From Synaphobranchus kaupii (taxonomy: Eukaryota; Chordata; Actinopteri; Anguilliformes; Synaphobranchidae), in the NCBI GenBank assembly GCA_029718625.1, contig CM056380.1, forward strand, positions 112,226,302 through 112,290,301: DNA of 64,000 bases, given 5' to 3'. Below the pieces are notes generated by a model, which made no database searches, was not told the origin of the DNA, and saw only the letters and a list, made by a program, of their open reading frames with translations. Position numbers and translations under genes: made by a program. Position 1 is the stretch's first letter. Every line of letters begins with the position of its first letter. This document shows positions 10,986-20,710 of the stretch, in pieces.

Positions 10986-11268
10986 GTCAGACATGTTAGT
11001 GTGGCAGCTGATACAAAACATGTTTTCCTTTGGGTTTTTTTTTAAATCACACAAATGCCTTAATGTCACAAGTCTAATAATTAATTATTTCAAATCACTA
11101 CTCATCCGCTTGATTCCTATGCATTTATTCATTCCTGTTAGCCGTGACTCAAAACCGAGGTGACCAAATGCATAATTTCATTTTCAACATAGCCTACTGT
11201 GTGATCAAACCAGCAAGTCATGAAAAAGACATAGTTTACACAGACCAGGAACCATAGTCATCAATCAC
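10986..11268. other. Unassigned DNA downstream of the dlg5 relic
   Basis: No further PDZ, SH3 or guanylate kinase exon was recognised here; the sequence is AT-rich. Confidence 0.4.
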
Positions 11269-11272
11269 TTAA

Positions 11273-12237
11273 AGGGTAAGTTCGCTATTTTGGACCTTGG
11301 ACCCTATTTGCGGTCCGTCTTCCATGAACCTGACCCATGAAGTCCATTTTTTCGCTGATCGGTCCAGTATTGAGTTCGGTACAGATTTCCTGTAGGCTCT
11401 CACTGGGCTACAATAGAAGTCAACGGGGCAATTAGAAATGTTCGATAAATGTGCTTTCATGTACAATAAATGAGACGGGAAGCTCAGGGTGTATTGTTAC
11501 CGGTCTCAGTATGCTCTCCTGTGAAATGTATCTCAATCCGAACATTTTTACGTGCTTGGCATGGCTTGGAAGTAAGCATTTCTCTGTTGCTAGTTTTCGC
11601 TGCTCCCGCGGAGTACTATGTGTCGGGGGTAGGGGAGCGGGAAGGTGTGCCGGCCGTTTACGAAACTATCTAGTTGAGCAGTCTGCGTTTGTTTACCTGC
11701 AGCAACGTAGGCTACAATTTCCACAAAAAAACTTGGATGATGGATGACTATAATGATTACGAAGACGAAGAATTCGATTTTGACTGACGTTACTCACTAC
11801 AGATTTGACCCAGAATACACGGACACGGAACTACAAGAGATGGATGATAAGAGAGCAAGAGAAGAGAGAGAGGCTGAAGTTGCGCAAGTAATGTTATCCG
11901 AAGTCAGTGCGAGGTAGTGCGGTCGGAGAAATAGTTCTGTTTCAAATGGAACTGTTGTTTCAACGTTCGGTTTGCGTTTGCGATAGCCTACATTTCACAG
12001 GAGAGCATACTGAGACCGTAAGAATACACACTGAGCTATAAAAGCACATTTATCGTTGTTTTTCCATAACATTTCTAATTGCCCCGTTGACTTCTATTGT
12101 AGCCCAGTGAGAGCCTACAGGAAATCTGTACCGAACTCAATACTGGACCGATCAGCGAAAAAATGGACTTCATGGGTCAGGTTCATGGAAGACGGACCGC
12201 AAATAGGGTCCAAGGTCCAAAATAGCGAACTTACCCT
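11273..12237. mobile_element. Kolobok/T2-like DNA transposon with long inverted repeats
   Basis: TTAA duplications lie at 11269-11272 and 12238-12241. The termini AGGGTAAGTTCGCTATTTTG and complement continue into inverted arms of about 175 bp (11273-11445 and 12065-12237) with very few differences. With the flank the ends read TTAAAGGG, as in T2/Kolobok-type families. The 965-bp element is too short for a transposase; its centre holds an acidic reading frame remnant (next entry). Confidence 0.75.
11737..11916 (+). pseudogene. Acidic reading-frame remnant inside the Kolobok-like element
   Basis: From ATG 11737 the frame encodes MMDDYNDYEDEEFDFD and a TGA (11785-11787). In the frame two bases later the sequence continues TDTELQEMDDKRAREEREAE and ends TAG (11914-11916), preceded by HYRFDPEYTD. 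The pattern acidic start, Y-R-F-x-P-E-Y-T, charged helix resembles the N-terminus of fish proteins annotated as P2X7-intracellular-domain-like, which are often transposon-borne. No zinc-binding cysteine region follows. Assignment is from memory and the frame is broken. Confidence 0.5.
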
Positions 12238-12270
12238 TTAAGTGTAGTAGGCTGGTTCATCAATCACGTA

Positions 12271-12460
12271 AGTGTAGTAGGCTATGGTTAAGGAACTGGG
12301 CCTAAAGGGTGCAGGTTCAGTAACCAGATAGGACACTGCCATTGTACTCTTGAGCAAGATACCATAACCTAAATTGTCTGTTTATATCCAGCTGTATAAA
12401 TTGATAGTTAGCTGTGTATGCTGTCAGTCTGGAAAAGATTGTCTGCTAAAATATAATAAT
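12271..12460 (+). repeat. tRNA-derived SINE, degraded
   Basis: It reads TGGTTAAGGAACTGGGCCTA, then GGTGCAGGTTCAGTAACCAG (a worn B box), then GGACACTGCCATTGTACTCT and a TATATCCAGCTGTATAAAT-like body, ending in AT-rich repeats near 12455. This architecture matches a SINE family I associate with eels and other basal teleosts. A second copy lies at 32855-32985. Confidence 0.7.
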
Positions 12461-12820
12461 AAAATAATAATAATAATTAAAAAAAATAATGCCATCCTAG
12501 CTCGCAGTTTGCGGCGGCGGCCTAGAAGACGAAATTTTCACGCAAGGCAGCCCGTCCGCCCAGAAAGGTTCGCTTACAGTCGGAGACAGATTTATCGCGG
12601 TAACTCTCGAGCCAGCTCCATGATCCCGGCTACAAATTAGCATCTGTAATTCAGTCTTTGATTAGATGAAGCTGCGTTAATTAGCGTTTAAATACTGACC
12701 TTATAGCCTACCTCTGTCCTCATCTCCCGACTCTAGCAAAAAAATCCCTGAGCGTGACCCTTATCGCTAATGTGCGCTGCTTAGTAACGGGGCCCGTGCA
12801 TCGGAGGGGGAGTTCTGCGG
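12461..12820. other. Unassigned DNA between SINE and composite repeat
   Basis: An (ATA)n-like tail opens the span and a CpG-richer patch lies at about 12505-12620. No gene is supported. Confidence 0.35.
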
Positions 12821-13330
12821 TTAAAACAGTTTAAAACCCAAACCGCGCCCAGCTAGTGACCGGCGAATTGATTCAACCGGAGCCCCGCTATCCGCGTTCC
12901 TTAGGACGGGGCTCCGGTTTTATCAATACAGTAAGATAACAGTAAGTGCATGCCCTGATGGTCCTCTGTGTCGTGTACCCTCCTTCTCTTCAGGGACTGT
13001 ATCAGATGGCTAAATGTCCATCCTTTGCTGCAGTGCATAATTATGTAATCATTTACCATTTCATTAATCCATTACATATCATATAAAACCATTTCTGAGT
13101 AATTAAAGGGCTGTAAACTTGCAAAAACGTCATCTTACAGCAAAAGCTTTATGCTTATGTCAGGAATAGCTAAAATAGCTATTCTGGACACAAGCATAAT
13201 GTCCATCCATCGCTGTAATAAATAAATATATTATCAGTTGCCATTTAATTAATCCATAAAATATAAAACAATTTCTGAGTCATTAAAGGGGTGTATAGTG
13301 AGAATGACATTATACAGAAAACACTTTATG

Positions 13331-14849
13331 TGTGACGACCGCATTCCCGTCCTACTGTTTCCCGTGTTTTCCCCCTCCCCCTGTGTCATGTTCGTCTCTC
13401 CCTAGTCCGTCTTTCCCCGTGCTGCAGACTGGGCGTAGCTTCCTAATTGTTTCACGCCACTCCTTACAGCCTATCCCACTTCCCTGTTAATCACTCCTGC
13501 ATACATTCGCACGCGGCACATAATTGATAACAATTAAATCTTGTATTTAGTCACCCGGTGTTTTCTGTCCTGCGCCGGTTCGTTAATTGTTGTCCAGACC
13601 AAGTTCGCGGAGATCTCGTTCGGTTAACGTTGTTGTCTGTGAAACCTCTGGTCCTGTCCTGAGTCCTAGTAACCAGTCTAGTTTAATTCCTGAGTCCTTG
13701 CGGGTTTGGTGTTAATTCGCCTCCCGCTCTGTTTAAACCTGAGTTCGCTCTAGCCTTGAACAGCACGTCTGCTGTTCATAGTTCCTGTTCCGTCAAACTA
13801 ACTCTGTCTGCTTCTATTGCCTGAACTGCAGTTGTTGGTTGTTCCTGCCTGTGTTGCGGTCTACAGTCTCCCTCCTGACGTGCGTGCAGCCGTCTGGGCT
13901 TCTGCTCTTCCACACTGCAGCTGTTCCTGCATCCGGCCGTTGCTGCTACTGCTACCACGGTTACGGTTGCGCTCACTGCTGCTGCCCTGCTGCTACGCCG
14001 GATCCCGATCCACGCCTCAAGCCCGGTCTGGAACGAGTGTTGCCCGGTTGCCAAGTCCAGTTCCGGCTTGGAACAAGTGCCGCTCGTCTGTCCAGTCCCG
14101 TCGCGGCCTGGAACGAAGACCATTCCGGTTGTCAAGTCCCTGTCTGTCCATCTGTCTGTCGTGAGTCCAGTCCAGTCCAGCCCTGTCAAGTCCAGTTCCG
14201 GTCTGGAACGAGCGTTGCCCGGTTGCCAAGTCCAGTTCCGGCTTGGAACAAGTGCCGCTCGTCTGTCCAGTCCCATCCCGGCCTGGAACGAAGTTCAGTC
14301 CGGTTGTTCAGTCCAGTTCAGGCCAGGAACGAAGTCCAGTCCGTTGTCAAGTCCAGTTCCGGCCAGGAACGAAGTCCATTCCGTTGTCAAGTCCAGTTCT
14401 GGTTTGGAACAAGTCCAGTCCGTTGTCAAATTCCAGTTCCGGTTTGGAACAAGTCCAGTCCGTTGTCAAGGTCCAGTTCCGGTTTGGAACAAGTCTAGTC
14501 CATTGTCAAAGTTCAGTTCCGGCCAGGATTGAAGTCCAGTCCGTTGTCAAGTCCAGTTCCGGCCAGGAACGAAGTCCGTCCGTTGTCAAGTCCAGTTCCG
14601 GCCAGGAACGAAGTCCAGTCCGTTGTCAAGTCCAGTTCCGGTTTGGAACAAGTCCAGTCCGTTGTCAAAGTCCAGTTCCGGCTTGGAACAAGCCTGCCCG
14701 GTCCAAGAATATTGTGTGATCTGTATAACCTGTCTTGCCTTTTCTCCCCTTGCCACAGGACTGCCCTGTAAGCAATAAAACACCTGAGAATTGGCAATAT
14801 TGTGTCTGAGTCGTGCTCTTGGGTTCAGTCTGCTGTCTGGCCCGTAACA
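13331..14849 (+). mobile_element. Solo LTR of a gypsy-like retroelement, 1519 bp
   Basis: The segment begins TGTGACGACC and ends GGCCCGTAACA, giving TG...CA ends with a short inverted terminus. TTATG flanks both sides (13326-13330 and 14850-14854), a perfect 5-bp duplication. The empty site is visible in copy 2 of the host repeat (ACACTTTATGCTCCAGGATG near 15682), confirming the boundaries. A polyadenylation hexamer AATAAA lies at 14774-14779, 70 bp from the end. Most of the 3' half is a private minisatellite. No gag, pol or second LTR is present, so internal sequence was lost by LTR recombination. Confidence 0.88.
14013..14703 (+). repeat. Minisatellite inside the LTR
   Basis: Units of about 35-39 bp follow the pattern GTCCAGTTCCGG[C/T]TTGGAAC then AAGTCCAGTCCGTTGTCAA, repeated some 17 times with length variation. 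It creates reading frames on both strands that are not genes. Confidence 0.9.
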
Positions 14850-15138
14850 TTATGCACCAGAATGACGTTAGATAAAAAGCACAACAATAACACAATATTA
14901 GACTACTTAGCATAATGTCCATTCATATAAAATATTGTTTTGAATGAACAGACCTACGATTTACGAGGTTGACGTGCGGTTTCATTTAGCGGTCTAAAAA
15001 TAAATGAAATTGTAGCTTATTTTGTCATCTGTAACTAGCATTTTTCAAAAAGAAAATCAGTGATTGGACGGCAGAGCTATTATACGTCAAACCATCAGAA
15101 CAATTGTACTGAAATTAGAACGCTCCGGCTTTAAAGGG

Positions 15139-16012
15139 TTAAAACTGTTTAAAACCCAAACCACGCCCAGCGGCCGGAGCTCCACGTAGCTAGTGACCGG
15201 CGAATTGATTCAACCGGAGCCCCGCTTAGTTCCTAAGGAACGCGGATAGCGGGGCTCCGGTTGTATCAATACAGTATGATAACAGTAAGTGCATGCCCTG
15301 ATGGTCCTCCGTGTCGTGCACCCTCCTTCTCTTCAGGGACTGTATCAGATGGCTAAATGTCCATCCTTTGCTGCAGTACATAATCATGTAATCATTTACC
15401 ATTTCATTAATCCATTACATATCATATAAAACCATTTCTGAGTAATTAAAGGGCTGTAAACTTGCAAAAACATCATCTTACAGCAAACGCTTTATGCTTA
15501 TGTCAGGAATAGCTAAAATAGCTATTCTAGACACAAGCATAATGTCCATCCATCACTGTAATAGATAAATATATTATTAGTTGCCATCTAATTAATCCAT
15601 AAAATATAAAACCATTAAAGTCATTTAAAGTCTCACTATACACATTAAAGGGGTGTATAGTGAGAATGACATTATACAGAAAACACTTTATGCTCCAGGA
15701 TGACGTTAGATAAAAAGCACAACAATAACACAATGTTAGACTACTTCGCATAATGTCCATTTATATAAAATATTGTTTTGAATGAACAGACCTACGATTT
15801 ACGAGGTTGACGTGCGGTTTCATTTAGCGGTCTAGAAATAAATCCCCGCCCACTAAGCTCATGAACCAATTATATGAAATTGTAGCTTATTTTGTCATCT
15901 GTAACTAGCATTTTTCAAAAAGAAAATCAGTGATTGGACGGCAGAGCTATTATATGTAAAACCATCAGAACAATTGTACTGAAATTAGAACGCTCCGGCT
16001 TTAAAGGGTTAA
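15139..16012 (+). repeat. Complete unit (copy 2) of the composite repeat
   Basis: This 874-bp unit shows the intact arrangement: start motif, GC hairpin at about 15209-15262, an internal body containing CCTGATGGTCCTCCGTGTCG, then TTATGCTCCAGGATGACG and the CTTTAAAGGG end. It differs from copy 1 by small indels, for example an extra CCCCGCCCACTAAGCTCATG at about 15844. Confidence 0.8.
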
Positions 16013-16460
16013 ATGGCAACTAATAATATATTTATATATTACAGCGATGGATGGACATTATGCTTGTGTCCAGAATAGCTATTTTAGCTATTCCTGACAT
16101 AAGCATAAAGCGTTTGCTGTAAGATGATGTTTCGCAAGTTTACAGCCCTTTAATTACTCAGAAATGGTTTTATATGATATGTAATGGATTAATGAAATGG
16201 TAAATGATTACATAATTATGCACTGCAGCAAAGGATGGACATTTAGCCATCTGATACAGTCCCTGAAGAGAAGGAGGGTGCACGACACGGAGGACCATCA
16301 GGGCATGCACTTACTGTTATCATACTGTATTGATACAACCGGAGGCCCGCTATCCGCGTTCCTTATGAACTAAGCGGGGCTCCGGTTGTATCAATTCGCC
16401 GGTCACTAGCTACGTGGAGCTCCGGCCGCCGGGCACGGTTTGGGTTTTAAACAATTTTAA
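16009..16460 (-). repeat. Inverted partial copy of the composite repeat
   Basis: Read in reverse it matches the first half of copies 1 and 2, from the TTAAAA start to the GTTGCCATTTAA position, so the last half is missing. Together with copy 2 it forms a foldback of more than 400 bp around 16010. Confidence 0.85.
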
Positions 16461-17546
16461 GCTGGCTCTGGCTGAAACGACGGTTGACCTCTGAGCTTTA
16501 AGGTTGTGCCCTCTGCACTGTAATGACAGATGGCGTCTCTGTATGTGAAATATAAGCCCATATTTGGTGCCATTATTTCTCTTACGATCTGCATCCTTCT
16601 ATCCATTAAAAAATATCAGTATATATCTGATTATCTGAATTTATCTTTTAAATGTGGGTGGTAGATTTGGGATAAAATGTAAAGTCTAAATAAAAATGAC
16701 ATTTTTATAAAAATAAAAAAAATTTAATGGCACGCGTACATTAAATAAATATCTATATTACATGTATAAGGGGAATACAATTCATATAGATATTTATATA
16801 ATGTCTGGTTGCCATTTCTACACCCACAGTGTAGTCTACAGTGCAATTTAATAGCTATTCCATACAGATGATCAAAGATGTCCGATGAAGCCATTTGCAG
16901 TGTAAACATTGTGTTGCTTCCTACACTGAGGGCCATGGCAACACTGTGTTGCTTCTGCTTGATGCCGGGCTCTGATCACAAACAACTTATATTTTATAAT
17001 AATATATATTGCCTAAGAGACGAGATTATCTGTGTTTCTCTAACCTGAAAGTTGAGTGCAGGACGGAACGTCTGCTAGCAGGAATTCCAGCTCGCATACA
17101 TTATTCCTCTGTGCCCGCCTCCCGGCTTCATAATTGGTTCCCAGCATATTTTCATGGTAATAGCGCTGAAAGCCCCTGCACAGTTTTTGTGCCGCGAAGT
17201 GCTGACCTAATTCTTCTCCCCGGATCAACGGAATTGCGCGAGATAACAAATCGCTGGCGGACCGCGAAGCTCGGCGAAGGAGCTGCCTCAAGTTCTGTCA
17301 GCCGTTCGTTAATGAAGGTGACTTTGGATGCACTCTTTGATGTTTTAAGATTACGGTTTGTAGCAGAACGCTGAGCCCACATTTCGCAGCTCTGGGATGT
17401 AGCACTGAATCGTTGATCAGTCGCTGGCGCATGCTAAATTGGATACAGTTATCAGGACGCCGTTGTGTACAGATCGCTGTTGTTGCCGGATGCTGTTTTG
17501 GTTAATCCAAGTGCATACGGCCTATGTGACTTTTTTTTCATTCTTA
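16461..17546. other. Unassigned intergenic DNA
   Basis: AT-rich to about 17000, then a more balanced stretch (17040-17400) open for about 120 codons on the + strand but without recognisable motifs or splice context. No gene call is justified. Confidence 0.35.
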
Positions 17547-17721
17547 GGGCCTGATTTACTAAGACCTTTCGCGTGTGCAAAACCTTTTAGCACTCGCGAA
17601 ACTAATGACACAACAAATGATTGGTGCAAAACAAATACCATGACCAATCATTGGTCATCTAATTGGTTTTGCATGTGCAAAAAGGTTTTGCATACGCTAA
17701 AAGTCTTAGTAAATCAAGCCC
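17547..17721. mobile_element. PIF/Harbinger-type MITE
   Basis: The termini GGGCCTGATTTACTAAGAC and the complement of GTCTTAGTAAATCAAGCCC are inverted repeats, flanked by TTA on both sides (17544-17546 and 17722-17724), the 3-bp duplication of PIF/Harbinger. The interior is palindromic around CAATCATTGGTCAT. Confidence 0.8.
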
Positions 17722-17871
17722 TTATGTATTGAAATTTGCGCTGGCTGTTAAAGGCTTAGCATTTCTTGGTAGGGTGGCCTAATACAAAAGTAGAGGCGCT
17801 AATGCATTTTATTCCATCCTGGTCATTGTTGGTCTGTTGGGCTGAGATATGGAGAGAATGTCTCCAGATCC

Positions 17872-17930
17872 AGGGCGCTGCACGTACTGCCTCTCGCCCA
17901 ATGCATGCTGGGATAGGCTCCAGCCCAAAA
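17872..17930 (+). repeat. LINE L2-type tail fragment
   Basis: CTGCCTCTCGCCCAATGCAT followed by GCTGGGATAGGCTCCAGC is a familiar conserved stretch near the 3' end of fish L2-like LINEs. The surrounding sequence is not clearly LINE. Confidence 0.55.
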
Positions 17931-18464
17931 TTAGGCCGCTGACGTCTGACCCCCATGGTGGCCAGGCACTTCACCGCAAGGTCCACCCCCCACGGAGGAT
18001 CAATGGGACCACCTGGCCACAAACGAGGGCCCAGCTCTCTGTATTTAGGGAGACAGCTCTCTGTACAGAGGACATTGATTTATGGTGCCAGCGCTTTTAA
18101 AAGTCTGGCAAGCTGAGCTCATCTCTAGCTCAGCCGGCCGTACATTCTCCACTACCCCACAAATTGGAGGTGACCCATACCCCACCAGCTCCGCCCATAC
18201 ACAGTGACTCATTCCATTTTGAACAAAAACGTCCTGTTGGGTTTGCCTCAGGCTCCCCTGTCTCAGTCCACCCCCCAGGTACTGTCTCCCCACTGCCCAG
18301 ACACTGGGCGTGCGTGGTTAGGCTCCCGGTCGGTTGGCGACATCGCGGCTGAGCGGAGTTTTCCTCACTTGATAGTTTCCTGGTTCTTCCACACACATAC
18401 ACTGTTTGAACTGAACAATCTGTGATCTGAATGTTTTCTCCTTTATGAATTATGTTCAACCCCC
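17931..18464. other. Unassigned intergenic DNA
   Basis: No exon or repeat is supported. Confidence 0.35.
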
Positions 18465-18720
18465 TTCTTTCACTCTGTGTGTTTGCTGGCACTATAGCTA
18501 TGCAGTTAGAATATGTTCAGTAAAACACTTCTTTCACTCTGTGTGTTTGCTGGCACTATAGCTATGCAGTTAGAATATGTTCAGTAAAACACTTCTTTCA
18601 CTCTGTGTGTTTGCTGGCACTATAGCTATGCAGTTAGAATATGTTCAGTAAAACACTTCTTTCACTCTGTGTGTTTGCTGGCACTATAGCTATGCAGTTA
18701 GAATATGTTCAGTAAAACCT
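18465..18720 (+). repeat. 64-bp minisatellite, 4 copies
   Basis: The unit beginning TTCTTTCACTCTGTGTGTTT and ending GTTCAGTAAAACAC repeats at exactly 64 bp four times with essentially no divergence. Confidence 0.95.
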
Positions 18721-19847
18721 CATGGCATGTTCACAAAATGCACTGAGAAAAACACCAACAAATTCTCAACTAATTTCACAGTAACTGTCGTTACTGGTAC
18801 CAGCATATGTAGATTATCACTGTTGGGATTTTTAAAATGCATTTTTTTTGGACGATGGAGATTGATAACATTAAAATTTTATGATAATTAACAAAATCAA
18901 TCCCGCAAGCCTGAATTGGCATGCCAATAGGAGTGTAGAGATTGGCTGACCTTGCTAACACGGCTCTTTGCTGATAGGTGCAGAGAAACTATCATGATGA
19001 GTCATCCTGGGGTGCAGAGGGGCACCCCTCCCACAGTAAGAGCACGAGCAAACACCTGCAGTGCTGAAACTGCTGAAGACTGCCCTCCCGAGTTTTGCCA
19101 TTTATAATGCACTCTCATGTCCTTATGGTTTCCCTCTTAAAACCAAGAAAAATGTTTTTATTTCAAAATATTTCAGTTACAGGCAGCCGTCTATATGTCA
19201 GCTCTGTGAAAGGGTCATCTAGTTAACCTGCTCAGAGTTAAGATTTGTTTTTGAGAACATGAATCTGTATATGCATAATAAAGTTAATATAATAAAGCAG
19301 GGTGAATTAACTGGGCCGCGCAGGATTCTTGGAACAGGACTAGAAACAATCAATGGTTTGCATGTTTATTCTTTTCTAATGTCCTCTACTCATTGTCATC
19401 ACACGCAAAAAAATAAACACAGTCGTTTATGCCAGCTTGTAATTGGGGTAGCTGGACAAATGAACCGAGAAATAACATTTGTCCCCATTGTGGAAGGGGG
19501 ACTGGGTAGGAATGTGTATTGTAAGGTGTGGTTATGAATATACCCACAGTGCAATCATATTTTGAACCTGACATAGAAAGCATACACTGCAAAAAATGAT
19601 CTGGGATTCTTCTACAGTGGAGAAGCTTATGGTAATGCCTGAATATTTTGACAGCATATGTTAAAGAGAGTAATTATGCACAGCTGCTTAAGACAGTGTG
19701 ACGGGATGCCCGGTGAGGTGATGTTACTCCCAAAAACCAAGCTGGACAAAATTTGGTGCCAGAAATGTACCATTTATTTCCCCAAAAACAGGTGCAGGTT
19801 GGTGCAGATAATGCACAGTTAGTCTCGCGAAGGCCAGACTTTGTGAT
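18721..19847. other. Unassigned intergenic DNA
   Basis: It contains CACTGCAAAAAATGATCTGG at 19586, which resembles the terminus of a widespread fish MITE. No gene is supported. Confidence 0.35.
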
Positions 19848-20219
19848 GAACACCAAGTCTGATAAACACAAAGTCTGATAAACAATGTCTGATAAACACA
19901 AAGTCTGCACAAAGTCTGATAAACACAAAGTCTGCACAAAGTCTGATAAACACAAAGTCTGATAAACAACGTCTGATAAACACAAAGTCTGCACAAAGTC
20001 TGATAAACACAAAGTCTGATAAACAACGTCTGATAAACACAAAGTCTGATCAACAACGTCTGATAAACACAAAGTTTGCACAGTCTGATAAACACAAAGT
20101 CTGATAAACAACGTCTGATAAACACAAAGTTTGCACAAACTCTGATAAACACAAAGTCTGATAAACACAAAGTTTGCACAAAGTCTGATAAACACAAAGT
20201 CTGATGAACACAAAGTCTG
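19848..20219 (+). repeat. Minisatellite of about 11-15-bp mixed units
   Basis: AAAGTCTGATAAACAC units are interleaved with AAAGTCTGCAC and AACGTCTGATAAAC variants, about 26 units. Combinations recur as larger blocks (for example 19913-19962 and 19979-20028). Confidence 0.9.
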
Positions 20220-20710
20220 GTCCATAGACTTGCCTAATGCGGTAAAAAGCCGCCCACTTTGACAAGATGGTGCATTTGATTGACATGCAGTATAACCAAC
20301 CAAAGACCATCTACGGTCGATTCGGAAACAGCGCTACAAGAAGAACATACCCGCGTGGAACAAATGTGATTTACACAAATGGCACGGCGATCTCCAATAA
20401 AACAGTCCATCACATCGAAGAAATGTCGTGAACTTCAAAAACTTTCTTCAATCCAGCGTTAAGCTCTTAGTCTTGGTCCGAAACACTCATAGCTACCGAT
20501 TAATTAGCACAACTTGTTTCGCGGCGGACTGATAAAACCCAATGCACCGTGTCGTACCAGAAATACGCACACACTCCTGTGATTGACAGTGCTGCTAGCC
20601 AATGAGTTGCTGACTGTCAGTTTCCCACAGTCTTACCCAGCTTATGCAAGCCTATGCATCAGACGCTGCGTACGAAGTGTACAATCAACCCAAAGCCAGA
20701 AACAAAAAGG
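20220..20710. other. Unassigned DNA upstream of the hAT element
   Basis: No motif or repeat is recognised. The last 8 bases, CAAAAAGG (20703-20710), are the target duplication of the next element. Confidence 0.35.

Larger units (their letters stand above)
12821..16460. mobile_element. TTAA-bounded composite repeat: tandem copies plus an inverted copy
   Basis: Copy 1 runs 12821-13330 and resumes 14855-15142 after an LTR insertion. Copy 2 is 15139-16012. A partial inverted copy is 16009-16460. Copy junctions carry TTAA (12821, 15139, 16009, 16457). Each copy starts with a TTAAAAC.GTTTAAAACCCA segment, contains a GC-rich hairpin (CCGGAGCCCCGCT..GCGGGGCTCCGG) and ends in CTCCGGCTTTAAAGGGTTAA. 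No transposase is encoded, so this looks like a non-autonomous TTAA-class element that inserted repeatedly next to itself or was duplicated. Confidence 0.75.

Noticed and set aside
13776..14719. Frames of 150-219 codons on both strands
   Set aside because: They translate the minisatellite inside the solo LTR; no retroviral or other domain is present.
17009..17374. 121-codon + strand frame
   Set aside because: No motif, no splice context, and a competing open frame on the minus strand; likely chance in a balanced-composition stretch.
19674..20310. 209-codon minus-strand frame
   Set aside because: Low-complexity translation of the AAAGTCTGATAAACAC minisatellite.
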